Positions 37,639 to 45,470 of a stretch of DNA of 47,677 bases are shown here, piece by piece. The DNA is from Paracoccaceae bacterium (GTDB lineage Bacteria; Pseudomonadota; Alphaproteobacteria; Rhodobacterales; Rhodobacteraceae). Within the stretch, counting starts at the first letter, position 1; each line of letters begins with the position of its first letter. A program made the translations under genes and the position numbers. The stretch spans positions 1 through 47,677 of the forward strand of contig JAHEAO010000022.1 of NCBI GenBank assembly GCA_024642725.1. The letters run 5' to 3'. Under the pieces are notes generated by a model, which searched no databases, was not told the DNA's origin, and saw only the letters and a list, made by a program, of their open reading frames with translations.

Positions 37639-38142
37639 TCAGGTTCTTTCCGGCGCCAGATGGCCGGCCGATTTCAGGATTGCCTTCCATCTGGGAGACG
37701 CCGACTCCATCGTCAGATCGCGATCGGACTCGCCCGCGCCAGGAGCGAATTTCAGAAACAGCGCGTCGGTCGGCGCGAGGCCGGACAAACGATCGGGCCA
37801 TTCGACAATGCAGATCGCATTTGCGAAAGCCTCGGCCAGGCCGATCTCTTCGATCTCTTGCGGACCGGTCAGCCGGTAGAGATCCGCATGCCAGATCTCG
37901 GCAATACCATCATCGTAAGTCTGGACGATTGTGAATGTCGGGGACGGCACATCCTCGAACAGCCCCGCTGCCGAAAGCCGCGCCTGAATCAGGGCGCGGG
38001 CGAAATGGGTTTTTCCGGCACCGATGGGCCCTTCAAGAAGCAGGGTGTCTCCGGGCTGCAGGGCAGGCGCGATGCTTCTGGCAAGCGCGGCAGTTTCCTC
38101 GGGGGAGGACAGGGTCCGGATCGTGGAAAAGCGCGCTGACAT
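37639..38142 (-). CDS. tsaE: tRNA threonylcarbamoyladenosine biosynthesis ATPase TsaE
   Basis: TsaE is the ATPase of the TsaBDE complex that makes t6A37 in tRNAs reading ANN codons. 167 residues with P-loop LLLEGPIGAGKTHFARAL, PSPTFTIVQTY (conserved switch) and IWHADLYRL, then IVEWPDRLSG, all family marks. Followed after one base by amgK, and preceded by a 40-bp gap after the PAS protein. tsaE, amgK and murU lie together in other alphaproteobacteria as well. Confidence 0.95.
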   Translation of the reverse strand: MSARFSTIRTLSSPEETAALARSIAPALQPGDTLLLEGPIGAGKTHFARALIQARLSAAGLFEDVPSPTFTIVQTYDDGIAEIWHADLYRLTGPQEIEEIGLAEAFANAICIVEWPDRLSGLAPTDALFLKFAPGAGESDRDLTMESASPRWKAILKSAGHLAPERT

Positions 38143-38182
38143 GGCAGTGTTTTACAGTGCCGCCGCGCCACCGCAAGTTTCT

Positions 38183-39784
38183 TCAGGCAGAAATGGTCCT
38201 GGCGTTGCGCGGGTCATGGCTTCGCCCAGTTGCGCTGTCATCGCTTTGCCGCCGGGTCGGGGCTTGGAACCCGACGAGTGTCGCTCCACCGGCGAGTGGT
38301 GCAAAGCGACACCCAAGCTGCCGTCCGTCGCGCAGCCGAATGTCCGCAGCCCATTCCGCCCGCTCTCCGAAGCTGGCCACGAACTCGCGCAGATCACCCC
38401 AGACGGGGGTCGGGGCGCATTTTTCGCTCCATGCCCTGGTCGCGTCAGCAATGCCGAAGTCGTCGATCGTGGTCGTAGGGTCGAAGCCCCAAAGCCGGGC
38501 ATAGGCCGAATTCGAGAGCGTCAGGGACCCGCTGGGCGAGAAGACCGCGATCGCCTCGTCCAGGCTGTCCAGAACAGCCTGCCCGGTTTCCAACTCTGCG
38601 CGAAACCTGCGCGTCAGCGAGATCTCCGCACTGATATCTTCAAAGAGGAATGCCACTGCGCCATCCGGATGCGGCCGCCCGGTGACCCGATAGGTTTGCC
38701 CCGACGCGAGTGACCATGTTTCCTCGTAGGTGCCGTTCGAGGCTTCGGTTTCCAGCTCGTACATGCGCTGCCGCCACGACTTGTAGTCCTTGGGTTCGGG
38801 GATGATCCGCTTTTCCCGCAGCCGGTCCAGCATCGCCTGCAGGCTGGGGCGGGCGATCAGGAATTCCGGGGGCAGATGGGTAAGATCGGCCAGTGCCGGA
38901 TTGAACAGCGTAAGCTTGCGCGACTTGTCGAAGATCGCCAGCCCCACGGTAAGATGCGCGAAGGTTTTTGTCAGCGTCTGCACGAACTCGCGCAACGACA
39001 CCTCGGCATGAACGGTCTTGTCAGCCGTTACCGCCATGAACAGGCTTTCATCGCCGACTGCGGTCCGGCAGCAATCAAACCAGCGCGGTTCCGGCTCGGT
39101 TGGGACTTTTATGGAAAGCCGCGCCATCTTCGATGCATCGGGGGCGTCCTGAAGCGACGAGACATCAAACAGTCGCGCCGGGGGCCAGCTCGTGCCTTGC
39201 CCGTCTGGCCGGCGTTTCCCCGACAGGTCCAGATAGGCGGCATTGGCCCAAGTGATGACCCCGTCTGGTCGTTGCCGCCACATCAGTACAGGCGCGTGAT
39301 CCGCGGTCAGCCGCAGCGTCTCCAACTCTCGTTGCAGGGCGGCAAGACTGTGGCGGTCAAAGTCAACAGGCAGGCCGGCAGCATCGCTGTCGACAAGGCA
39401 GAGCCGCGCCAACCCGTCACGCCATTCCGCGTCGATCTGCGACGTCCCGTCTTGCGATACCACTCGCACCCGCCCGTCTTCGGCAAGCACTTCGAGATCC
39501 TCGAGCAAACTGGGAAACTTCGGCAGCAGCAGCGACATCAACCGGTTCCATTCGGAACGTCCTTCCGCAGCGCCGGACAGGATCTGTTTTGCAGGCTCGG
39601 TCGCATTCACCAGAAACTCGTCGTCGAAAAGGAAAGCGACGGCGTGATCCGGTTCCATCATGAACCCCGTCGCGCGCCGCCGCGTCCGCGCGTTGATGAA
39701 GGCCAGCAGCCAAAGAGCGGCCAGAGCGACGAGGAATGAGCTGAGTAGAAGTAGACTGACCTGGGTCAGGAAGGCGGCGTTCAT
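38183..39784 (-). CDS. PAS-domain protein, DivL-like but lacking a kinase domain
   Basis: 533 residues: one N-terminal membrane helix (LLLLSSFLVALAALWLLAFIN), then several PAS-like modules, for example VLMWRQRPDGVITWANAAYLDLSG (about 168-191), LTVGLAIFDKSRKLTLFNPALADL and LDSLDEAIAVFSPSGSLTLSNSAYARLWGF. No DHp or ATPase domain follows; the protein stops 40 bp before tsaE. In Caulobacter the tyrosine-type kinase DivL sits at a comparable place next to tsaE and controls CckA-CtrA signalling. Position and PAS layout suggest a DivL relative reduced to a sensor/scaffold. Unproven. A generic PAS sensor is possible. Confidence 0.7.
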   Translation of the reverse strand: MNAAFLTQVSLLLLSSFLVALAALWLLAFINARTRRRATGFMMEPDHAVAFLFDDEFLVNATEPAKQILSGAAEGRSEWNRLMSLLLPKFPSLLEDLEVLAEDGRVRVVSQDGTSQIDAEWRDGLARLCLVDSDAAGLPVDFDRHSLAALQRELETLRLTADHAPVLMWRQRPDGVITWANAAYLDLSGKRRPDGQGTSWPPARLFDVSSLQDAPDASKMARLSIKVPTEPEPRWFDCCRTAVGDESLFMAVTADKTVHAEVSLREFVQTLTKTFAHLTVGLAIFDKSRKLTLFNPALADLTHLPPEFLIARPSLQAMLDRLREKRIIPEPKDYKSWRQRMYELETEASNGTYEETWSLASGQTYRVTGRPHPDGAVAFLFEDISAEISLTRRFRAELETGQAVLDSLDEAIAVFSPSGSLTLSNSAYARLWGFDPTTTIDDFGIADATRAWSEKCAPTPVWGDLREFVASFGERAEWAADIRLRDGRQLGCRFAPLAGGATLVGFQAPTRRQSDDSATGRSHDPRNARTISA

Positions 39785-39857
39785 TCTGAGCGGTCCCCGA
39801 GTCGGAAATTCTGCCCGACCCTGCCCCGTGCTTGGTTAAATGCGGGTTAACCGTTTC

Positions 39858-41282
39858 TCACTCGGTGATCAGCTGGTTTTCGCCAAGACCCTGCCCGGCA
39901 CCGGACCTGTCGGCTGTGATCTTGTCGAGCGGCCAGGTCACTTCGACAATCGCGCCGGTCCGGGTGCGGGGTTCGGCGCCGCTCAGGAACGGATCCCGAC
40001 CGTTGGCAAAACTGAGCTCTGCCCCTGATCGTTCAAGAAGCGTCTTGGCGATGAACAGCCCCAACCCCATGCCCTCGTAACCGGGGCGTTTCTTTTCCTG
40101 TTCATCTGCGCGTCTGCGCCGCACGAAAGGGTCGCCGATCCTGCCGATGACCTGCGGTGGAAACCCCCTGCCGTCGTCGACGATGCGGATAAGGATCGCG
40201 GTGCGAGACCATTGCACGTCGATCCAGACCTGGGTTTCCGAGAAATCCACCGCATTCTGGATCAGGTTGCGCAGCCCGTGCACGATCTCTGGCCGGCGAT
40301 GGATCAGCGGCGGCCGTTGCGATGCGCCTGCCGTGGCTTGGATCTGAATGTCGATCTGCTTGCCGCGGTCCATGTGGGGTTCAGCGGCTTCCCGTATCAC
40401 CTCGGTCAGCGGCACGGTGTGCAGATGCGCGTCATCCTTGCCCGCCCTGCCCATCGATTGCAGGATGTCGCGGCATCGGTTGGCCTGTTCACGGATCAGC
40501 ATCGCGTCTTCCAGAAGCTCAGGACTCGTCGCCAGCTCCTCGATCAACTCGCCGCTGGCCAGTTTGATCGTTGCCAGCGGCGTCCCCAGTTCATGTGCGG
40601 CAGCGGCCACCACGCCTGCAAGATCCGTCAGCTTCTGTTCGCGGGCGAGCGCCATCTGGGTGGCCAGCAGCGCCTCTGACATCTTGTTGATTTCGGATGT
40701 GACTCGGCGCGCATAGGCGCCAAGGAAGATCACGCCGATCACGATGGCAAGCCAGAAGCCAAAGACAAAATCCGTCGGAAGCCGCATGACAAAGCCCATG
40801 TCGGTCCGCAACTGGATATGAAAGAGCATGACCAGAGTGGTCAGAGTGATCGCGAAAGCTCCGACGATCAGCGTCGGCCCGGTGCGAAGCGCGGTGGCAG
40901 AGATCGTGACCGGCGCCAGAATCAGGAGCGCGAAGGGGTTGTTCAGCCCGCCGGTCAGGTAAAGCAGGGCCGAAAGCTGGGCGATGTCGAAGATCAGCAT
41001 CCACATCACTTCGTTTTCCGACAGGCGCTTGTTCTCGGGGTAAACGAATATGGCGATCAGGTTGGCGATCACCGAAGTGCCGATCGCTACGAAGCAGAGC
41101 CCGAGATTGATGTTCAGGTCGAACCAGCGCCGCGCCACGAGGATTGCCGCCAGCTGTCCGAGGATGGCGATCCAGCGCAAGACGATCAGCGTCCGCAGGC
41201 GCACCCAGTTGCTGCGCCGTTCTTCAGTCAGGAGGTCGATCGAAGGCGTAGCCATCGCGGGTGGTGCACCGGGTTGCGTCAA
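39858..41282 (-). CDS. regB: Redox-responsive sensor histidine kinase RegB (PrrB)
   Basis: The global redox sensor of Rhodobacterales. 474 residues with six hydrophobic N-terminal helices, the conserved ubiquinone-sensing loop segment GGLNNPFALL, the H-box AAAHELGTPLATIKL with the phosphorylated His, a conserved Cys in NRCRDIL, N-box NLIQNAVDFSE and G boxes VDDGRGFP and GMGLGLFIAK. It senses quinone/oxidase redox state and phosphorylates RegA, controlling respiration and, in phototrophs, photosynthesis genes. Divergent from senC-regA across 79 bp, the classical arrangement. The PAS protein follows 73 bp downstream. Confidence 0.96.
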   Translation of the reverse strand: MTQPGAPPAMATPSIDLLTEERRSNWVRLRTLIVLRWIAILGQLAAILVARRWFDLNINLGLCFVAIGTSVIANLIAIFVYPENKRLSENEVMWMLIFDIAQLSALLYLTGGLNNPFALLILAPVTISATALRTGPTLIVGAFAITLTTLVMLFHIQLRTDMGFVMRLPTDFVFGFWLAIVIGVIFLGAYARRVTSEINKMSEALLATQMALAREQKLTDLAGVVAAAAHELGTPLATIKLASGELIEELATSPELLEDAMLIREQANRCRDILQSMGRAGKDDAHLHTVPLTEVIREAAEPHMDRGKQIDIQIQATAGASQRPPLIHRRPEIVHGLRNLIQNAVDFSETQVWIDVQWSRTAILIRIVDDGRGFPPQVIGRIGDPFVRRRRADEQEKKRPGYEGMGLGLFIAKTLLERSGAELSFANGRDPFLSGAEPRTRTGAIVEVTWPLDKITADRSGAGQGLGENQLITE

Positions 41283-41361
41283 GGTATCCCCTTGTTAGTA
41301 GCGGCCGATGCTGGGATCAATGCGCCAGCGACAGGCAACGGCCTGAAGACAGGAGCGAGAA
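41283..41361. promoter_or_regulatory. Divergent regB / senC-regA promoter region
   Basis: A 79-bp gap that must contain promoters for both regB (leftward) and senC-regA (rightward). ACAGGAGCGAGAA precedes the senC ATG as its ribosome site. I could not assign a definite RegA-binding site by eye. Confidence 0.5.
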
Positions 41362-42000
41362 ATGGCGAAAACACAAAGCTATGCGGTAGCGGCGGCAGTT
41401 GCCGTGGTCGGTCTGCTAGGCGCCACGATGTACTACGCAACCCGGCCTTCGGCGGACGATCCCTTTGCACCCTGCCGCGATTCGGTGATCGCGGGCGGCG
41501 CCTCCAGCATCGGCGGGCCATTCACGCTGGTCGATGAGACCGGCAAAACAGTCACTGACAAGGACGTTTTCACCAAACCGTCGCTGGTCTATTTCGGCTA
41601 TACCTTCTGCCCGGATGTCTGCCCCGCGGACACGTCCCGCAACGCCGAGGCAATCGATATCATCGCGGAAATGGGTTATGATGTGCAGCCTGTGTTCATC
41701 TCGATCGACCCGGAACGGGACACGCCGGAAGTCGTGGCCGATTTCACCGACTATCTGCATGAAGACATGCTGGGCCTGACTGGAACGCCAGAGCAGGTCA
41801 AGGCCGCGTCGCAGGCCTACAAGACCTATTTTCGCAAGCAGGACGGTGATCCGGAATACTATCTCGTGGATCACTCGACCTTCAGCTACCTCGTCTTCCC
41901 GGACACCGGATTCGTCGAATTTTTCAAACGCGACCTGACCGCGGACGAATTGGCAAATAAAATGGCCTGTTATCTCGACATCGGCAGCTACGGAAATTGA
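41362..42000 (+). CDS. senC: SCO1/SenC copper chaperone protein
   Basis: A 212-residue membrane-anchored protein: one N-terminal helix (YAVAAAVAVVGLLGATMYY) then a thioredoxin-like periplasmic domain with the copper site FGYTFCPDVCPADT (CxxxC) and the distal His in VDHSTFSYLVF. SCO/SenC (PrrC) proteins deliver copper to the CuA or CuB site of cytochrome oxidase and influence RegB signalling in Rhodobacter. First gene of senC-regA; 51 bp to regA. Confidence 0.95.
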   Translation: MAKTQSYAVAAAVAVVGLLGATMYYATRPSADDPFAPCRDSVIAGGASSIGGPFTLVDETGKTVTDKDVFTKPSLVYFGYTFCPDVCPADTSRNAEAIDIIAEMGYDVQPVFISIDPERDTPEVVADFTDYLHEDMLGLTGTPEQVKAASQAYKTYFRKQDGDPEYYLVDHSTFSYLVFPDTGFVEFFKRDLTADELANKMACYLDIGSYGN

Positions 42001-42051
42001 CCCCGGCACACGCCCGCAATAATGTTGCGCAGGTTTTGTGAAGGAAATCCG

Positions 42052-42606
42052 ATGTCAGAGGCTGACCCGCTGGAGCTTGGCGACGACAAATCGCTGCTGC
42101 TTGTCGATGATGACGAAGCGTTCCTGCGTCGCCTTGCGCGAGCGATGGAAAAGCGCGGATTCGAACCTGAGATGGCAGGATCTGTTGCCGCCGGAAAAGC
42201 CTTCGCGACAGCCCGCCCGCCCGCCTATGCCGTCGTTGACTTGCGGCTGGAGGATGGCAACGGGCTCGATGTTGTAGAGACAATACGCGAGCGACGCCCG
42301 GACAGCCGGATCGTTGTGCTGACGGGCTACGGGGCGATTGCAACGGCCGTTGCCGCCGTCAAGATCGGAGCGACCGACTACTTGTCCAAGCCCGCCGACG
42401 CAAACGACATTACGGCAGCGCTTCTGGCTGACGGTTCCGCGCTGCCGCCGCCGCCAGAAAACCCGATGTCAGCCGACCGCGTGCGTTGGGAACATATTCA
42501 GCGGGTCTACGAACTCTGCGACAGGAACGTCAGCGAAACGGCGCGCCGACTGAACATGCATCGGCGGACGCTGCAGCGGATTCTTGCGAAACGCAGCCCG
42601 CGCTGA
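42052..42606 (+). CDS. regA: Response regulator RegA (PrrA)
   Basis: 184 residues, the exact size of the RegA/PrrA family. Receiver domain with acidic pocket LLVDDDEAFLRR, phospho-acceptor Asp in AVVDLRLEDGNGLD, and Lys in DYLSKPAD. A proline linker (PPPPENP) leads to a Fis-type helix-turn-helix, NVSETARRLNMHRRTLQRIL, that is nearly invariant in the family. The ATG at 42052 has AAGGA seven bases upstream; a frame opening at 42022 has no support. The usual next gene hvrA is missing: a GNAT gene converges 6 bp downstream. Confidence 0.97.
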   Translation: MSEADPLELGDDKSLLLVDDDEAFLRRLARAMEKRGFEPEMAGSVAAGKAFATARPPAYAVVDLRLEDGNGLDVVETIRERRPDSRIVVLTGYGAIATAVAAVKIGATDYLSKPADANDITAALLADGSALPPPPENPMSADRVRWEHIQRVYELCDRNVSETARRLNMHRRTLQRILAKRSPR

Positions 42607-42612
42607 GACGCA

Positions 42613-43113
42613 TCAAGGCAGATCGTAGCGCTTTCTGATGCGGTCCACTTTCGTGCCGTCGCTCAATGGTACATTGATCAGCCGGTCATAGTCGGTGAAT
42701 CCGATACGCGAATAGTAACGCAATCCGCCGACGTTATCGGCGCGTATCGTCGCATCGATGGTCCTGACACCGGCCCGGTCCGCCGCCGCTTTTGTCGCCT
42801 CGAACAAGGCTTTGCCGATACCTCTCCCCGTCAGGCCGACCTTCGCGAATGTCGCGATGATTGCCCAGCCCTGCGCAAACCGGTCGCCATCCTCGCTCGG
42901 CCAGGCCAGAGACTGGAAACCGACGAGTTCCCCGTCTCGCTCGGCGACGGTGCAGGACACCCGTTCGTCCGGCTGGATGTAGTGATGCAGCATTCGGTCA
43001 GGCGTGAACGGGCGTTGGTGCGCCGTGGTGCCCCCGGCCGCGATCACCGCATTCAGAAGCGCCGCAAGTCCTGATGCGTCCCCGGCTTCGGCCGGACGAG
43101 TTGTGAGCGTCAT
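42613..43113 (-). CDS. GNAT-family N-acetyltransferase
   Basis: 166 residues with acetyl-CoA-binding motif A LTGRGIGKALFEATKAAAD (the R/Q-x-x-G-x-G/A loop as GRGIGKA) and the motif B tail NVGGLRYYSRIGFTDY. Substrate unknown; related proteins acetylate phosphinothricin or methionine sulfoximine, or protein amines. The sequence is clearly related to the GNAT at 44285-44767 (shared LLNA...GGTTA, ALFEATKAA, DNxGGL, YYxxxGF). Downstream of a LysR gene by 17 bp in the same direction, so likely co-transcribed. Confidence 0.88.
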   Translation of the reverse strand: MTLTTRPAEAGDASGLAALLNAVIAAGGTTAHQRPFTPDRMLHHYIQPDERVSCTVAERDGELVGFQSLAWPSEDGDRFAQGWAIIATFAKVGLTGRGIGKALFEATKAAADRAGVRTIDATIRADNVGGLRYYSRIGFTDYDRLINVPLSDGTKVDRIRKRYDLP

Positions 43114-43130
43114 GCTGGGGCCCCGGTTGG

Positions 43131-43997
43131 TCAGACCACCGACTTTAGCCATCGCATGAACAGGCGCAAGTTGGCCTTCACCGGTCCGGGACGGGTCACA
43201 AGGTAGTAACCCAGCCCGCTGACGGGTGCACAATGAACCGACCGCAAACGGCCGGTGGCAAGATCATCCGCGACCAGCGTGCCCAGCTCGACATGCAGCC
43301 CGTATCCCTGTCGCGCAGCAGACAAGGCAAGTTCTTCGGTTGGCACCATGGTCGTGCGTATCCGAGAGACATCAAGTCCGATCCGGCTCATGTAGGCCAA
43401 CTGCTCGGGCCAGTCTTCCTCGATCACCCAGGGCATTGCCGCCAGCTCCTCCAGCGAGAAGTTTTCCCGGCCATCAAGCAGGTTTGGAGCTGCGACGACG
43501 CAGAAATCGGCGGGCGTCAGCATCTCGGCCTGAAGGTTGGGCCATTTGCCGTCGCCATAGCGAATCGCGAGGTCCATACCGTCCCGCGCCAGATCGACAA
43601 TGTGCCGGTCGGGATGCAGCGTCAGCGGAACATCGGCGTGTTTTGCCCAGAAATCACCCAGCCGCGGCATGAGCCATTGTGCCGCGAAACTGGGGGTAAG
43701 CGTCACGGCAAGCGGCCGCCCCGGGTCGTCACTGATCGCGCGCATCGCATCTGCGATCTGGCCGAAAGCCTGCCCCAGAGGTTGCGCCAGACGTCGCCCG
43801 TCTTCGGTCAGCGCCATGCCTCGGCCTTCGCGACGCATCAGCGCCCGCCCGACATGTTCTTCGAGCTTGCGAAGGTGCTGGGCGATGGCGGCATGGGTCA
43901 CGTTCAACTCGCGTGCCGCCTCGCTCAGCGACCCGGTTCTTGCCGCAGCCTCAAACGCCCGCAACGCCGATAGCGATGGTATCTGACGCCAATCCAT
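43131..43997 (-). CDS. LysR-family transcriptional regulator (GcvA-like)
   Basis: 288 residues. N-terminal winged helix SLSALRAFEAAARTGSLSEAARELNVTHAAIAQHLRKLEEHVGRAL, then the effector-binding domain with RYGDGKWPNL and a typical Asp/Ser ligand region. The effector is unknown. GcvA-type regulators respond to amino acids. It is divergent from the 53-residue gene at 44093, with a TTACAT/ATGTAA inverted repeat between them, and is followed in the same direction by a GNAT gene. LysR regulators often control a divergent neighbour. Confidence 0.9.
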   Translation of the reverse strand: MDWRQIPSLSALRAFEAAARTGSLSEAARELNVTHAAIAQHLRKLEEHVGRALMRREGRGMALTEDGRRLAQPLGQAFGQIADAMRAISDDPGRPLAVTLTPSFAAQWLMPRLGDFWAKHADVPLTLHPDRHIVDLARDGMDLAIRYGDGKWPNLQAEMLTPADFCVVAAPNLLDGRENFSLEELAAMPWVIEEDWPEQLAYMSRIGLDVSRIRTTMVPTEELALSAARQGYGLHVELGTLVADDLATGRLRSVHCAPVSGLGYYLVTRPGPVKANLRLFMRWLKSVV

Positions 43998-44010
43998 ATG
44001 AAAGCTCCAC

Positions 44011-44051
44011 TTACATGTCAGAAATCTTCCTGAGTCGATCCGTCAATGTAA
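44011..44051. promoter_or_regulatory. Inverted repeat between LysR gene and small gene
   Basis: TTACAT (44011-44016) and ATGTAA (44046-44051) form a perfect inverted repeat with a 29-bp spacer, in the middle of the 95-bp divergent gap. It is a reasonable LysR operator candidate, though the spacing is wider than the classical T-N11-A site. Confidence 0.35.
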
Positions 44052-44092
44052 AGGGCGTAATTTCAAAACATGGAAGATGAAAGGAGATAGCC

Positions 44093-44254
44093 ATGCTTTC
44101 AATACTCGGAAACGCATTCAGGATCGCGACGCTGGGCAATTCGTGGGACGCACCGGATCACTGGCGCAAGCGCGGACCGAAAAGCGACTGGGAAATCGCG
44201 AATGAAGATTGGGAACGCAACCGGCGTCTTTACCTCGATCCGCCAATGCGGTGA
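44093..44254 (+). CDS. Small protein, 53 residues, function unknown
   Basis: A short open frame, missed at the usual 60-codon limit. The ATG at 44093 has a near-ideal ribosome site (AAAGGAGA, six bases upstream). The product begins MLSILGNAFRIATLGNSWDAP and is rich in Trp, Arg and charged residues (DHWRKRGPKSDWEIANEDW), ending YLDPPMR. There is a short N-terminal hydrophobic stretch but no clear membrane helix. I recognise no family. It is divergent from the LysR gene and 30 bp from the convergent end of a GNAT gene. Confidence 0.7.
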   Translation: MLSILGNAFRIATLGNSWDAPDHWRKRGPKSDWEIANEDWERNRRLYLDPPMR

Positions 44255-44284
44255 GCACGACGATGACATCTCAAAGGATGGTGG

Positions 44285-44767
44285 CTAGTCCAGTCGGTAT
44301 CGTTTCCAGACCTTGTCGACGCGGCGGCCATCATCCAGCTTTTCATTCGGCAGGTGGAGAATGGTCTCAAAGCCCCGGCTTTGGTAGTATGCCAGCCCAC
44401 CAGAGTTGTCGGAACGGATAATGGCATCGATGCAGCGATACCCCTGTGCACGCACCGCTGCCTTCGTCGCCTCAAACAGCGCCGAACCGATCCCCAGCCC
44501 GGTTTCCCCCAACTGCACGTAGGAAGCGATATCAACGGCATCGGGCGGCAAATCCGGATGCGGTTCCGTCCATTGGAAGCCCTTTACCTGGCCGTTGTCA
44601 TCTTCGGCGAGATGCCAGATCGCATTCTCCCGGCCCATCCACTCGGCAAGCGCTTTCCCCGACACCGGAGTGACCATCGCCGTCGTTCCGCCCTTGGCGA
44701 TTATCGCATTCAGAAGATCCGACAATGCATTTGCATCAAGCGGTCCGGCCCGCCGGATATGGATCAC
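44285..44767 (-). CDS. GNAT-family N-acetyltransferase (second copy)
   Basis: 160 residues: GETGLGIGSALFEATKAAVRAQG contains acetyl-CoA motif A, and SDNSGGLAYYQSRGFETI motif B. Related to the GNAT at 42613-43113 and of the same length class. Substrate unknown. The ATG at 44767 overlaps the stop of the HD gene (44764), so the HD phosphohydrolase and this acetyltransferase form a leftward pair. It converges on the small gene. Confidence 0.88.
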   Translation of the reverse strand: MIHIRRAGPLDANALSDLLNAIIAKGGTTAMVTPVSGKALAEWMGRENAIWHLAEDDNGQVKGFQWTEPHPDLPPDAVDIASYVQLGETGLGIGSALFEATKAAVRAQGYRCIDAIIRSDNSGGLAYYQSRGFETILHLPNEKLDDGRRVDKVWKRYRLD

Positions 44768-45357
44768 GCCGTCTGTTCCAGCAGTTCGTGGTGACGCGCT
44801 GTAAAGGCGGTGCGGGTTTCCGCGGGCGGTCGAAGACGAATCCGTTCACCTCGGATCACCGCGTGATGGGGGACGCCGAATAGCTTGTCGGCCTCTGCCT
44901 TGGTGAACCCGGCAATCTGGGTCGCTTCCAGCCAGGCGCTGATCTTGTCCGCCCTCTTGATCTCCTTCTTGATCGAGGCAGGTATCTGCGCGGGCAGGCC
45001 GAACCGGATGTGAATCGCCGCCGTCAGCCGGTCGTCCAGGGATCCGTATCCCGGACCGACCGCGGCCTTCACCGGGCTGATCATGTCGCCGATCACATAC
45101 TCGGGCGCATCGTGCAGCAGCGCGGCCAGCCGCCATTTCACCGGTGCCGAGGGATTGAGCCGTGCAAAAATCTCTTCCACCAGAAGCGAATGTTCGGCGA
45201 CTGAATAGGCGTAATCCCCCTGGGTCTGCCCGTTCCAGCGCGCGACGAAAGCAAGGCCGTGGGCGATGTCTTCAATCTCAATGTCAACGGGGGTCGGGTC
45301 CAGCAGGTCCAGCCTGCGGCCGGAAAGCATCCTTTGCCAGGCGCGTGGTTGCTTCAT
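44764..45357 (-). CDS. HD-domain phosphohydrolase (YfbR-like)
   Basis: 197 residues. The metal-binding HD motif is [21 protein letters not shown], with an earlier His in [14 protein letters not shown] and a later Asp in [14 protein letters not shown], the order used by YfbR-type 5'-deoxynucleotidases. Activity is inferred; other HD hydrolases are possible. Divergent from ahcY. The 3' end overlaps the start of the second GNAT gene by four bases. Confidence 0.82.
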   Translation of the reverse strand: MKQPRAWQRMLSGRRLDLLDPTPVDIEIEDIAHGLAFVARWNGQTQGDYAYSVAEHSLLVEEIFARLNPSAPVKWRLAALLHDAPEYVIGDMISPVKAAVGPGYGSLDDRLTAAIHIRFGLPAQIPASIKKEIKRADKISAWLEATQIAGFTKAEADKLFGVPHHAVIRGERIRLRPPAETRTAFTARHHELLEQTA

Positions 45358-45412
45358 ACGAAAACCTCAGAAAAAGCCTTGGAGACCATACCGATCCCCT
45401 CCCGCCATTGTC

Positions 45413-45436
45413 GAGATGGCATCCCAGTGCTATCTC
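45413..45436 (+). promoter_or_regulatory. Hairpin in the ahcY leader
   Basis: GAGATGGC (45413-45420) pairs with GCTATCTC (45429-45436) (one G-U pair) around ATCCCAGT. It ends 34 bases before the ahcY ATG. No T run, so not a terminator. It does not resemble an S-adenosylhomocysteine riboswitch closely enough to be called one. Confidence 0.35.
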
Positions 45437-45470
45437 ACCGCCAAACAGGATCAAGAAGGAGCGCGGCGAG

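Noticed and set aside
45358-45470. S-adenosylhomocysteine riboswitch before ahcY
   Set aside because: GGAGCGCGGCG next to the ribosome site looks a little like the aptamer's conserved start, but it lies directly at the ATG and no partner half is present.
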